Origin: Zizania palustris
Lineage: Eukaryota > Streptophyta > Magnoliopsida > Poales > Poaceae
NCBI GenBank assembly: GCA_019279435.1
Contig: JAAALK010000284.1
Coordinates: forward strand, 19,462,428 to 19,526,427
Length of the DNA stretch: 64,000 nucleotides
Direction: 5' to 3'
Part shown: one piece after another, positions 42,531 through 54,160 of the stretch
Numbering within the stretch: the first letter of the stretch is position 1
Layout of the letters: each line of letters starts with the position of its first letter
Translations under genes and position numbers: made by a program
Notes under the pieces: generated by a model
The model's input: only the letters and a program-made list of their open reading frames with translations
What the model was told of the DNA's origin: nothing
The model's database searches: none

Positions 42531-45500
42531 TAGAGATGGATTCGGATCGGATACGGATGGAAACGAATTCGGATAGCACTATTTACCACATTTTAATTCG
42601 AATACGAATACGGATTCGGATGTTCTCGAATACGAATACAAAACGGATGTTTCGAATACGAATATGTATTCGGATGTTTACTCGGTTTAACTCCAAATGT
42701 TCGTTGTTTCACAAAATTTTTAAAAATCCAAAGGGTACAATATACCAAATTAGAATAATAATTAATAAGAAACAATGATACACAATAAACCATGCACAAA
42801 ATAAATTTTTAAACAACACTAGCTAAAATTAATCATACGCAACAACTAATAAGAACTACATAAAGTCTTGAACCGAAATTCATCATACATTTCAACCAAC
42901 AAGAACACACAAATTGAGTCCAGGTGCGCAAATGCAGAAAAAAACAGGCGGCAATTTGGAAAGAATTGGCTGAATTTTATTGTTTTTAAAAATTAAACAT
43001 TTTCAAAAATTTATTAACATCCTATATGATAAATTTCTCAAAACATTTTCAAACTTTTATCATGGTATCTAAGTATAATATTATAATACTATGACAAGTC
43101 TCATATTTTCCAGACTTTATTTGATTTTTTTATAATTAAAAAACTCTTAAGCTCCACATTACTCATGAAGTGTTGTAACATAAATTTTTTAACATTCTTT
43201 AAATTTAGTGGATAACAACTAAAAATGAACACAAAATAATGAATGTGATTTTTATATAAATTTTAGTGCATTATTTTAGGTACTTGCAGTTCAAATTTCA
43301 CATATTCCAATTTAAATACTAGAAACACAATTAATGAGTTAAAATAGCAAATAGATGTAGAAAAATACAAAACAATTATATGGTATGAGATATATTGTGT
43401 TTTAATTATATAAAAAATTCAAGTTAAAACAAATATTTAACCATCAATTTACTTTAAACCATAATCTATTCGTTCTCAAAACTCTATTTCCTCTATAAGA
43501 ATCTCAGATTTCTTAACATCCTATATGATAAAATTTTTGAAAACATTTTAAAAATTTTATCATGATATCTACGTATAATATTATAACACTGTGACAAGTC
43601 TCGTATTTTTCAGACTTTATTTGATTTTTTTATAATTAAAAAACCCTTAAGCTCCACATTACTAATGAAGTGTCGTAACATAAATTTTTTAAAATTTCTT
43701 TAAATTTACTGGATAACAACTAAAAATGGACACAAAAAGTTAATGTGATTTTTATATAAATTTTAGTGCATTATTTTAGGTACTTGCAGTTCAAATTTCA
43801 CATATTCCAATTTAAATACTAGAAACACAACTAATGAGTTAAAAATAGCAAATGGATCTAGAAAAATACAAACAATTTATATGGTATGAGATATGTTGTA
43901 TTTTGATTATATAAAAAAATTCAAGTCAAACAAATATTTAACCATAAATTTACTTTAAACCATAACCTATTCCTTCTCAAAACTCTATTTCCTCTCGAGA
44001 GAATCTCAGATTTCTTAACATTCTATATGATAAATTTCTCGAAACATTTTCAAACTTTTATCATGGTATCTACGTATAATATTATAACACTGTGATAAGT
44101 CTCGTATTTTTCAGACTTTATTTGATTTTTTTATAATTAAAACCCTTAAGCTCCACATTACGAATGAAGTGTAGTAACATAAATTTTTAACATTTCTTTA
44201 AATTTAGTGGATAAGAACTAAAAATGGACACAAAATAGTTAATGTGATTTTTAGATAAATTTTAGTGCATTATTTTAGGTACTTGCAGTTCAAATTTCAC
44301 ATATTCCAATTTAAATACTAGAAACACAATTAATGAGTTAAAAATAGCAAATGGATCTAGAAAAATACAAACAATTTATATGGTATGAGATATGTTGTAT
44401 TTTGATTATATAAAAAAATTCAAGTTCAAACAAATATTTATCCATAAATTTACTTTAAACCATAACCTATTCCTTCTCAAAACTCTATTTCCTCTTAAGA
44501 GAATCTTAGATTTCTTAATATTCTATATGATAGATTTCTCGAAACATTTTCAAACTTTTATCATGGTATCTACGTATAATATTATAACACTGTGATAAGT
44601 CTCGTATTTTTCAGACTTTATTTGATTTTTTTATAATTAAAAAACCCTTAAGCTCCACATTACTGATGAAGTGTCGTAACATAAATTTTTAATATTTCTT
44701 TAAATTTAGTGGATAAGAAATAAAAATGGATACAAAATAGTGAATGTGATTTTTAGATAAATTTTAGTGCATTATTTTAGGTACTTGCAGTTTAAATTTC
44801 ACATATTCCAATTTAAATACTATAAACACAATTAATGAGTTAAAAATAGCAAATGGATCTGGAAAAATACAAAAAAATTATATGGTATGATCTATTTTGT
44901 ATTTTGATTATATAAAAAAATTCAAGTTCAAACAAATATTTAACCATAAATTTATTTTAAACCATAACCTATTCCTTCTCAAAACTCTATTTACTCTTAA
45001 GAGAATTTCAGATTTTTAACATTCTATATGATAAATTTCTCGAAACATTTTCAAAATTTTATCATGGTATCTACGTATAATATTATAACACTGTGATAAT
45101 TCTCGTATTTTTCAGACTTTATTTGATTTTTTATAATTAAAAAACCCTTAAGCTCCATATTACCGATGAAGTGTCGTAACATAATTTTTTTAATATTTCT
45201 TTAAATTTCATGGATAAGAACTAAAAATGGACACAAAATAGTGAATGCAATTTTTCTATAAATTTTAGTGCATTATTTTAGGTACTTGCATTTCAAATTT
45301 CACATATTTCAATTTAAATCCTAGAAACACAATTAATGAGTTAAAAATAGCAAATGTATCTAAAAAATACAAAAAATATATGAAATTATATATGTTGCTT
45401 TTTGATTATAAAAAATTAAAGTTCAAACAAATATTTAACCATCAATTTATTTTAAACCATAACTTATTAATATTCACTAACTTAAGTATTCCATAATTAT

Positions 45501-45779
45501 ATAAATAATAAAAAACCATTAATATAGTGATAATATATTATCTTGAGTCTAAGTTTAATCTGTGTGAAATCCTAAAACGAATACGGATGTATCCATTTCC
45601 ATATCCACATTCAGCAGAATTCGGATATCCATTTCCATATCCACATTTGTAAAACGAATTCGGATATTTCCGAATGTCATCCATATTTAATTCGGATACG
45701 AATACGGATATCCATATTTACAGTAATTCGAATACGAATACGGATAATTCGGATATTCTGACATCCATATCCATCCCTA
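42531..45779 (+). mobile_element. Non-autonomous hAT-like element E2 with perfect 8-bp TSD
   Basis: 3249 bp, starting TAGAGATGGAT and ending ATCCATCCCTA (11-base inverted termini, one mismatch). It is flanked by cccgcgca at 42523-42530 and 45780-45787. An 8-bp TSD and TAG... ends are hAT features. Subterminal parts are rich in 'ggattcgga' and 'atacgaatacgg' words. The interior is five ~500-bp tandem units with no transposase. Confidence 0.88.
42960..45480 (+). repeat. Five tandem ~500-bp units inside E2
   Basis: The marker gctccacatt recurs at 43151, 43651, 44150, 44652 and 45152 (spacing 500, 499, 502, 500). Each unit has the same order of words: catcctatatgata-like, atcatggtatct, tcagactttatttgat, gtgcattattttaggtactt, acaattaatgagtt. 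AT-rich, no frame conserved between units. Confidence 0.93.
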
Positions 45780-45787
45780 CCCGCGCA

Positions 45788-46240
45788 TGTGCAGGAGCAG
45801 AAACACAAGTGCTGGGCCCTGCAAAAGTGCAGAGAACGAGGCAGCGCTGGGCGCTAGCCACTGCGAAGCAGCAGAGGTGCGGAGAACATGGCGACATGGC
45901 GCGGAAAAATTAAACGGTCAAGCGCTTGGACGGGAAAGCAAATTTACTATTCACGGGCTGGCCTGGCTCGTTTAGATTCATGGGTCGGTCTAGTACCGCG
46001 AAATCTCTTCCGTGTTGTGTTTTGACTCACTGTCTGACACATGGGCAGATACCGTCAAATAATCGTGTTAGGCCGGTCGATCAGTAATAGGCCATACTTT
46101 CACAGGCCTAGGTTGGGCTGTGCTGGGTGATTTGTTTGGCCATCTATAAATATATCTATGTCAGTCTATCAAGATAATCTATATTCAGTGTAATCATATT
46201 ATGAAAATTTTATATATCCTATGCGTCGTTGATTATATTT
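45788..46240. other. Unassigned host-like sequence right of E2
   Basis: GC-richer up to about 46000, with open frames of up to about 80 codons that I do not recognise. 'gggctgtgctgggtgat...tggccatctataaata' near 46110-46155 resembles a hAT-type subterminal stretch. No element border fixed. Confidence 0.35.
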
Positions 46241-47050
46241 ATTAGACCTTAAATCGAGGCCCCTACTTTTGATTGAAGGGTTCTCCCTACTTTTGAGATG
46301 ACTCTCAAAACAAAGCCTCTATTTTCAATTTTCACTATTTATTCACAATTTTCACCATTTCTTCACACACTATATACATGTATTCGACAAAAACCTAGTA
46401 CATAATAAATTATTTATTGTTTAATAACGAAGGACTATATTCAAATTTTTAATTATAAATACAATTATTCAAATTTAAATATAGGAACATAATCATCCGC
46501 ATATTTAAATATTAAAAATTTTAAATGCAAATACAAATATTCAAATTTAAATATAGGAACATAATCATCCATCATATTTAAATATTCAAAATTTTAAATG
46601 CAAATACAAATATTCAAATTTAAATATAGGAACATAATCACCTATTTTATTTAAATATTCAATTTTTTAAATGCAGATATATATATATTCAAATTTAAAT
46701 ATAGGTACATAAGAATCTATCGTATTAAACAATAGGAATATAATCATATATCATATTTAAATATTCAAAATTTTATATGCAAATACAAATATTCAAATTT
46801 AAATATAGGAACATAATCATATATCATATTAAACAATAGGAACATAATCATCTATCGTATTTAAATAATAAATTTTTAAATTTAAATACAAATATTCAAA
46901 TTCAAATGTACGAACATAATCATATATCCTATTAAACAATAGGAACATAATCATGTATCGTATTTAAATATTAAATTTTTAAATGAAAATACAAATATTC
47001 AAATTTAAATATTCAAAATTTTAAATATAAATACAAATATTCAAATTTAA
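46240..47050. repeat. AT-rich minisatellite with ~75-bp irregular units
   Basis: Repeats of 'aatacaaatattcaaattt', 'aaatataggaacataatca' and 'tttaaatattcaaaatttt' from about 46440 to 47050, about eight irregular units. Precise period varies. No coding. Confidence 0.75.
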
Positions 47051-47524
47051 ATATACGGGAAGCCTGCACGCGGGGGTGCGCGCCCATGTGACATAGGGGG
47101 CCCTTGGAATAAGGGTTTGGTGGCCTTTTTTGAGAGCTGAGTAGGGACCCAATTAGATCTCGATTTTTCTCAGAGGCTTAAAAAATGAGTTCGAGGACTT
47201 GAATATAGGCTCCGTTGGAGTTGCTCTTAGCCTAATCTATTACCATTTTTTCAGTTTGCATGCATGCATAATCCATCTCACTGCTGAATCACGTGCATGG
47301 ATATGATTCAATTGTTATCCTTCCATTTGTGTTGCGCATGCATGTAGCGCATTCCATTTAAATTGTGCAATATCAAGCACGTTCCATTTTTTCACGTAAA
47401 ACAATATCATGCACCTCCCATTTTTTCACGTAACCAGATGATACCGTGCAATATCACAATATCATGCGCCTTTTGTTAATTGTTAGCGCAATCAGAGGTG
47501 AATCTTGATCACCGCATGCATAAT
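47051..47524. other. Unassigned DNA, possible DNA-transposon end near 47230
   Basis: 'ataggctccgttggagttgctctta' near 47205-47230 resembles the inverted terminus of common grass DNA elements (taagagcaactccaac...). A left partner was not found, and the minisatellite may be its interior. Confidence 0.35.
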
Positions 47525-47816
47525 CACTAAATGAAAACAAAACTTCACCGAGTGCCACAAACAATCCACAAAGTCCAAAAAACACTTGGTGAAATATTCA
47601 CCATGTGTTACATTCGACAAATAACACTTAACGATGCTGCCCTCGGTAAATAGGAGTTTGCCGAGTGTTTTTTTGTTGGACACTCGACGAACATATTTGC
47701 CGAGTGTGAAAGTTGGAACTCGGCGAAAAAATGACAAAAGGAAGGGTGGGCACTTGACCACCGATTTACCCAGCATCAAAAGAAATAACTCAGCAAACAA
47801 ATCACTATAAAATAAA

Positions 47817-47962
47817 GGGTTAATTTTTTCCGTGCCATTACAATTTTCACGGTTTGCCAATATGCCATCGGTGTGTCACTGACAGATGGGGGCCGCCACA
47901 GTCACTGACAGTGGCATATAGGCAATTTCTGAAAATTATAATGGCATGTGAGTAATTTTCCC
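47817..47962. mobile_element. 146-bp Mutator-type MITE with perfect 9-bp TSD
   Basis: From GGGTTAATTTTTTCCGTGCC to GAGTAATTTTCCC. The ends are imperfect inverted repeats over about 32 bases. TSD taaaataaa at 47808-47816 and 47963-47971. A near-identical copy lies at 63587-63732. Confidence 0.92.
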
Positions 47963-47999
47963 TAAAATAAAACAAAAAGATAGTGACAGGTACGCTAGA

Positions 48000-48310
48000 G
48001 CACTGCGCGACGGGCACGCCTGACGCGACGGGGAGAAGCGCGACATCGGGAGAGGTGATGTCGGGCGTCAGCGCAATGAGACAGGGCGCACCGTTGGGAG
48101 AGTGACATCGGGCGATGTCGGGCGGGGCGGGGCGGGGTGGATGATGTGTGGCGATGACGCAGGGGCGAGGGCGCGGCGCCGCGGGGACGAGGTGGGGGGC
48201 CGACGATGGGGCTATCGATGGGGCTGGCGATGGGTCCGACGGGGGGGGGGAGGGGGGGGACAACGACGGGGGTTGGCACCGTGGTGGCGGTGGAGAGAGG
48301 ACAGGTGGGG
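48000..48310. other. GC-rich low-complexity segment in CACTA-like region
   Basis: Strand-biased G-rich DNA (gggcgatgtcgggcggggcgg, ggggggggg run near 48241-48258). The long frames on both strands are explained by composition. It could be an acquired fragment, but nothing is recognised. Confidence 0.5.
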
Positions 48311-48559
48311 AAACGTGTGAAATGGTGATGGAATTGTGAGAGGAGAGTTTGGATTTAAAGGATGGAGAGTACAAAAAGTGCGGGAGTTTTGAAAAAAGGT
48401 GTGAGCGCATGGAAAATGGCGGGGTGTGATTTTTTTATCTTTGCCAAGTGTAACACTCAGCAAATACTCATGCTTGTCTAGTGTCTTAAATTTGGCATTT
48501 GGCAAATATTTTTTATTTTGAAAATTTTCAATTTTATTTTTCAATATTTTATTTAACAA

Positions 48560-49705
48560 AATTTATGAAACACTAATGAGTAATACATAAAAATAGACTA
48601 AAAATATGAATATGATTTTTTTGATAATTTAGTTTATTATTTCATGCGCTTGCAGTTTAAATTTGACATGTTTCAATTTAAATCATAGAAATACAATTAA
48701 TGAATAAAATTAGCTAACTGACCTAGAAAAATACTAAAAAAATTTATGGGATAAGATATGTTGTATTTGATTGCAAAAAAGTTTCAAGTTCAAACAAATA
48801 TTTAATCATCAATTTGTATTCAAATCTATCTCATTTATTATCTAAACCGTAATTCCTCCTCTCAAATTCTCTGATTTGTAAACACTCCATGAGAAAACTT
48901 TATCAAAAAATTAATTTTTTATCATAGTATCTGCATATCATATCATAACACCATCACAACTATAATATTTTTAAGACCTCATTTGATTTTTTTAGAATTA
49001 AAAACTATTAAGTTCTATGTTGTCGATCGAGTGTCGCAATGAATATTGTTTAAAATTTCTTTCAATTCAGTTGATAAGAACTAAAAATAGACTTTAAAAC
49101 ATGAATATGGTTTTTATATAATTTTTCTTTTATTATTTCATGCACTTGTAGTTCAAATTTGACCTATTTTGATTTAAATCCTAGAAATACACTTAATAAA
49201 ATAAAAAAGTAAATTGACTTAAAAAACACCAACTTTTTGCATGAGATAATTTATGTTATGTTTTAATTGTAGAAAAAATTTTATGTTAAAAAACATTTAA
49301 TCATCAAATTGCTTTCAAACCTAACTCATTTATTCACTAAAACCTATCTCGTGGGATAATCTCAAGTTTCCTAGCATCCTATATGATAAATTTCTCAAAA
49401 TATTTTAAATTTTTTATCACAATATTTATGTATCATATCATAACACCATGATAAGGCTTATATTTTTTTGAATTCATTTGATTTTTTAGAATTTAAAAAT
49501 ATTAAACTCGGTTGCCAATAGAGTGTCACAACTTAGCTTTTTCAACATTTCTTTCAATTTAGTGCACAAGACCTCAAAATATACTAATAAATATGAATAT
49601 TATTTTTCTATAATTTTTGGTTCACTATTTTAAGCACTTGTAGTTTAAATTTCATCTATTTCAATTTAAATCATACAAATATACTTAATGAAATAAAAAT
49701 AGCAA
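48560..49705 (+). repeat. Three diverged ~494-bp units homologous to the E1/E2 unit
   Basis: Marker tgcagtttaaattt and variants at about 48651, 49145 and 49638. Same order of words as in E2 (caagttcaaacaaatattta, atttgatttttttagaatt, gataagaactaaaaatag, ttcaatttaaatcatag). More diverged from each other than the E2 units, so the array is older. Confidence 0.8.
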
Positions 49706-49719
49706 TGTGCAATTTGAAC

Positions 49720-50800
49720 AAGCATCAGAAATAAGAGGTCTAGACTCCACCATAGTGAGCTCTTTCTATGCAATCTCAAGATTATCGATAGTTTGAGCGT
49801 GCACAGAATGTAGCTCGTCAAGCTCACTCATGACAACACAATAGGACTCACATTCAGCATCATATAACTTAGACTTAAGCATGACATATTCAGTTGAGAC
49901 AGATTCATTCCTAAGTCTAAGTTCTTCCAATTCACGAGCATCCTTCACAAGCAACCCATCCTGACTAATGCCACATCACTAAGTTCATCAACTTTAACTG
50001 AAAGCTGGTCATAGGATAACGTTACCTCAGTTGTGTCGGGCTCATTGTCACTGTCGTTGATGATGTCAGCCATGAAGCAAAGGCCGGTGAAGTCCTTCGC
50101 CTTCTTCTCCTCCTTCTGCGATTCATCCTCATCAAAGCTTGGCTCTTCACTTGAAGAAGTGACAATGTCGTTTAATGCAGCCATGAATGCTCTGTATGTT
50201 GCCTTGGCTTCTTTCTTAGCCAGCTTGTCGCGGTTCTTCTTGAAGAAGGGCTTCCTCTCTCTCTTCTTGTGCATGTGCTCATTCTCATCTTTCTTTTTTT
50301 AGTTTTGATCAATTAACTTTAATATGTGATGTATCCCCACACTCAAAACACCCCCAAGAGCCACCTCTCCTCTGATCCCATCTATCATTATAGAACCGGG
50401 TGAACTTCTTAACAATGAGAGCAAGCTCCTCATCATCTGGAGTGTCCACTTGCTCTTGTGTGATAGAGACCATAGAGGACAAGGCAAAACCATTAGCAAA
50501 GAGTCACTGCCATGGATAGTGGCAAAGAGTTTCCAAGTCCTTGATGAGATGCCTTGGCAATCTTGGTGGACTTCATCTTGCTAAAGAGTTCATCAAAAGT
50601 GAACGTGTAAAAACTTGTGGATTCCTCAATGCTAGATATCTTCACCTCTCGTATGCCATGGTCAAGGGCATAGAGAAGCTTGGTAGCACGATCATGATCA
50701 AAATAAGGCAAAGTTCTAGTGGAACGCAAATTGCTCACAATGCTATCTAATCTAGCAAACATGGCATTGATAGATTCACCAAGTCCTTGCACAAACAATT
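49720..50800 (-). pseudogene. gag: Copia (SIRE/Opie-like) gag relic
   Basis: Minus strand. A UBN2-like Gag part (GLGESINAMFARLDSIVSNL ... LLYALDHGIREVKISSIEES, FTFDELFSKMKS) lies at 50493-50798. A zinc knuckle relic near 50310-50350 (WGCFECGDTSHIKVN) has its last Cys lost to a stop. Then come a basic block (RKPFFKKNRDKLAKKEAKAT) and a coiled-coil-like tail (49766-49954). Several stops and shifts; pol is absent. Confidence 0.75.
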
Positions 50801-51154
50801 GATATTCCTAGTTATATGTGCTTCAGAGCCTAGCCTTAATCTGAGTTGAGCCCTTATGAAACACCGCAAGAGTAGACTAAATTTCCCTAGCAATACTCAG
50901 ACTTGTGAATAGTATGTTCCTAGCTTTAGAGTTAGAATCATATTGTTGTTTCTCAGCCTTAGTGGTATGAGTATCTAGGATCACATATTGGGACGCAACA
51001 ATTTCCTAGATTGCACTTCCTTGGTTTTGAAGAAAAGCCTCCATGCGCACCTTCTAGTATGCAAAATCCTTTCTAGAAAACAGTGGAATCTTGTTGTGTC
51101 CGTCCATGTCGCCTACGGATCACAAACTGGTTAAGATCAACTAGTGATCTAACC

Positions 51155-51167
51155 GGCTCTGATACTA
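51155..51167 (-). promoter_or_regulatory. PBS of the copia relic
   Basis: Minus strand TAGTATCAGAGCC, one base from the canonical initiator-Met site, two bases from the LTR edge at 51170. Confidence 0.75.
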
Positions 51168-51169
51168 AT

Positions 51170-51936
51170 TGTAGGATCAAAATAGGCAACTAGAGGGGGG
51201 TGAATAGGCGCCTCAACATATTATTTCGAATTCATGGCCTTTTCTAAACACCCAACACACCTCTAGCAGAACAAGCGGAAGCAAATAAACTTTCATAGCA
51301 AAATCTTAGAGAAAGAAAGTGTTATCACTCTCCTGTTAGATTTAATATGATGCGACAGTCTGAGAGATCACAAGCACTGAAAATAATCTAGCCTTCAAAA
51401 ATCAATCAATGTCCTGAATGCAAAGACACCCATACAAAGCACACAAGGCAGATTAAAGGACTACTCACAGTTCAAATGGTATATCACAAAGCATTTCATT
51501 AGATCACAATGATTTCATCAAGTGCAAGGGAAACATCCATAGTTCATAGACTAGTTCATAGACACTTCAATAGATATGAGATAAGAACCATATTTAATGT
51601 ATTTAATTAGACAAAATAAATGCCGGAAATAAATAGTGAACTCAGATATATCAAAGAATATTTATAGGAGAATCTGAATATAACATGCTCTCAGCTATTT
51701 AACTAAACACATGATAATCAACACATATAATTGCATGAGAATCAATGAAAAATAATATTGTACTTTTTGCAAGTGATTTTGTCTCTTACCCTTCGCGTTG
51801 GCAACTACACCTTGTTGCCTCGAGTAGAGCGCCGCCTCAGCCTCATGGCAGCATGCCTCGATTGACGACGTATGGCCCCCGCTCACACATGTGCACACTG
51901 TACCTCCAGCGCACTGCCTCCACTCGCTAGCCACTG
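51170..51936 (-). repeat. LTR of the copia relic (outer border uncertain)
   Basis: The plus strand reads TGTAGGATCAAAATAGG and then actagaggggggtgaatagg, words typical of grass SIRE/Opie-type LTR ends. It runs at least several hundred bases and is cut or bordered at 51937 by a hAT terminus. No second LTR in the window. Confidence 0.6.
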
Positions 51937-53279
51937 TAGATGTGCAAACGGGCAGCCCGGCACGGCACGACACGGGCCCATTGAAGCATGACCCGATTAC
52001 TAATGGACCGGCCCAGCACGGTTACTAAACAGGTCGTGCTGTGGTGGCCCATGGGCTCGATAGCAAGCCCAAGCATGGCACGGAGGTAGTTTAGCTGTGC
52101 TAGGCCGCTCGTTAATCTATTCGAGACGTGTACTCATAGAATCCAAAATTCAGTCCAATAGGCAATAGTCAAAAAAGTCCATATTTCTTTAGAATGATCA
52201 AAAAATCTAGAATTTACAATTCACAAAATTTCATAGAACACAATTTCACATTCCAGAATTTACAAACAGCAACAAAACAACCAACAACTAACATTTCAGT
52301 TACATACTTACATGCAGTCAACACTCCAGAATTTACAAACAACAACAACTAACAGGCATTCACATTTCATAACATTCCAAAATTTACCCATGGCAGTAGC
52401 TAGCAGGCATTCACACATCTAATGATCCAACACAGAACAAAATTTGAAACATCAAATAGGTAATATATTTGAGTTGTCCATATTGGATATTGGTTGCCTC
52501 ATTAAAAACCTATATAAGTAAAAACTCACACCTCGTGAGAAAACCCTAGATATGGAAAAAGAGTATAACCCAGCTCTAAGTGTTTAGCACAGTTCATCAT
52601 CAAGTTTACATAAGCCATTACAGTTCATCATCAAGTTTATCACACATTAGTTTCATCATCGAGATAGAAGTTTGCGTAGAAATCTTGAAGAACCTTATTG
52701 TCGACGGTGTGTTGCATTTTGGCATCAGCTGCCTCCCAATCCTTGATGCAATCCAACATCTCCACCATCTCAGGCTTCAAACAGCGTCGCCGGTCCTCAA
52801 TAACCCTACACGTTAAACTAAATGCAGATTCTGAAGATATAGTAGAAACAGGCACAATAATAATATCTTTAGCTAGGATTGAAAGTACTGGATAGGTTTG
52901 CTTGTACTCATTCCACCAGTTCAAGATTTGAAAACTATCATCATATTGGTTCACAGTGTCACTGTCGAAGTAAGTCGACAACTCAAAACCAATACCAGTA
53001 CCTGATGTTGCTACCTGTAGCAATGCACTAGCAAAAGTTGTCATAAAGAATGGGGATGAGGAAGATGTAGAAATTCCACTACCAAATCCACTAGAAGATT
53101 CAGTAAGAGAAGTACCATAGATCTTACCCCAATCAGTTTGTTTCTTACCAGTAGAAGGCTGATGATCAGGCATCTGTAATATAACCGAACCAAATTTGAT
53201 GTCATATTTATTAAACAGATTAATCAGATTAGCTCTAACTTCACTTAAATAAGATGAATAATCAATACCAACCAATCTA
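51937..53279 (-). mobile_element. hAT transposon 3' part, truncated
   Basis: Terminus TAGATGTGCAAACGGGC followed by agcccggcacggcacgac, a common grass hAT end. Inside lies the C-terminus of a transposase (52640-53275, minus). The element stops at about 53279, where another sequence begins, so the transposase N-terminus is lost. Confidence 0.75.
52640..53275 (-). pseudogene. hAT transposase C-terminal fragment (dimerisation domain)
   Basis: About 211 codons open. Residues about 100-190 match the hAT dimerisation domain: NWWNEYKQTYPVLSILAKDI, VPVSTISSESAFSLTCRVIE, then DRRRCLKPEMVEMLDCIKDW. The Ser-rich part before it is the usual linker. Without the DNA-binding and catalytic parts it cannot act as a transposase. 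The open frame suggests a fairly recent truncation. Confidence 0.88.
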
Positions 53280-53392
53280 TCCTACTATATAAAGAGTTTA
53301 GGCTTTTTCATCATTGGGAGCATCCGGGTCATACATCTCTCGTCTATCATCATTGCGAGCATCTGGCCCATTCGTCTCTCATCTGTCATCAT
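53280..53392 (+). other. Possible Helitron 5' end plus ~46-bp tandem duplication
   Basis: After A (53279) comes TCCTACTATATAAAGAG, similar to the Helitron-like start at 19070. Two imperfect copies of 'catcattgggagcatccgg ... ctcgtctat' follow. The chromovirus LTR begins at 53393. Confidence 0.3.
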
Positions 53393-53876
53393 TGTAACAC
53401 CCCAGAAATAAAAAGGAATTAAAATAAAAGGAAAATAATATTAAAAGACATTTCTGAATTTTTATTATTAAAGAAAATCCTAAAAGATCCCTAATAAAGC
53501 CAAACAGGGAGAAACATTCAAAATCTGGACTTGAAAATTTTATGAGATAAACTAGAGGCCAAAATATAATTTTAAGAATTTTTACAAATTTTATCAATAG
53601 TGATTCAACCCTTAATAAAATAAATGAATTACTGGAATTATTTTAAATCAGAAAAGCATTTAAAACCTTATTGGGCCTCAACCCCGAATTCGCCCTCAGC
53701 CCAGCCCAGCCCAACCTTGAGTCACTGACCAGTGGGGTCCGCCTGTCAGCGCACTTCCCCGCTCCTCTCTCTTCCACCGCGCCTCGCCTGGCCCACTTGT
53801 CAGCCTCTCCTCTCTCGCCCTCGCTCCCTGACATCCGTGGCCCGCCTGTCGGTGCCGTTGGCTTCGCACTCGGCCA

Positions 53877-53901
53877 CTGACAGGTGGGGGCCACCTGTCA
53901 G
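53877..53901. repeat. Palindrome in chromovirus-type LTR
   Basis: Arms ctgacaggtgg and ccacctgtcag around ggg. Confidence 0.8.
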
Positions 53902-54160
53902 GATCGTCTTCCTCGTTGGAAGGGGATCCCCTTTCCTCCCCGCCAGCGATCTCCTTCCCTGTTTCGCCGCCAGCCACCTCGATCTCGCCTGATCCGTCCT
54001 GGGATCCCTTTCCCCGACCACCGCGACCCCTTTCCATCCTTAGTTCACGCGCAATCGGGTATATGGAAGCCAATCCGAGGAGAAAGGGAACCTCGCCGGA
54101 GATGGAAACAAACCTTCGGGTTCCCCGGTTTAGCTTTCCATCCTCGCCGCCGGTGACCCC

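Larger units (their letters stand above)
47525..49705 (+). mobile_element. CACTA-like element fragment with 'gccgagtgt' subterminal repeats
   Basis: Starts CACTAAATGAAAAC, followed by cttcaccgagtgccac. It contains many variants of tttgccgagtgt and its complement (47560-47780, 48430-48510), the hallmark of a widespread grass CACTA group. The right end was not found. It holds a Mutator-type MITE (47817-47962), a G-rich GC segment (48000-48310) and three ~500-bp units (48560-49705). Confidence 0.6.

Noticed and set aside
45674..45975. Possible small host gene right of E2
   Set aside because: The frame starts within the E2 terminus, crosses its TSD and has no recognisable motif.
48102..48410. 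Frames on both strands in the G-rich block
   Set aside because: Composition effect; products are Gly/Arg or Pro/Ser/His low-complexity with no domain.
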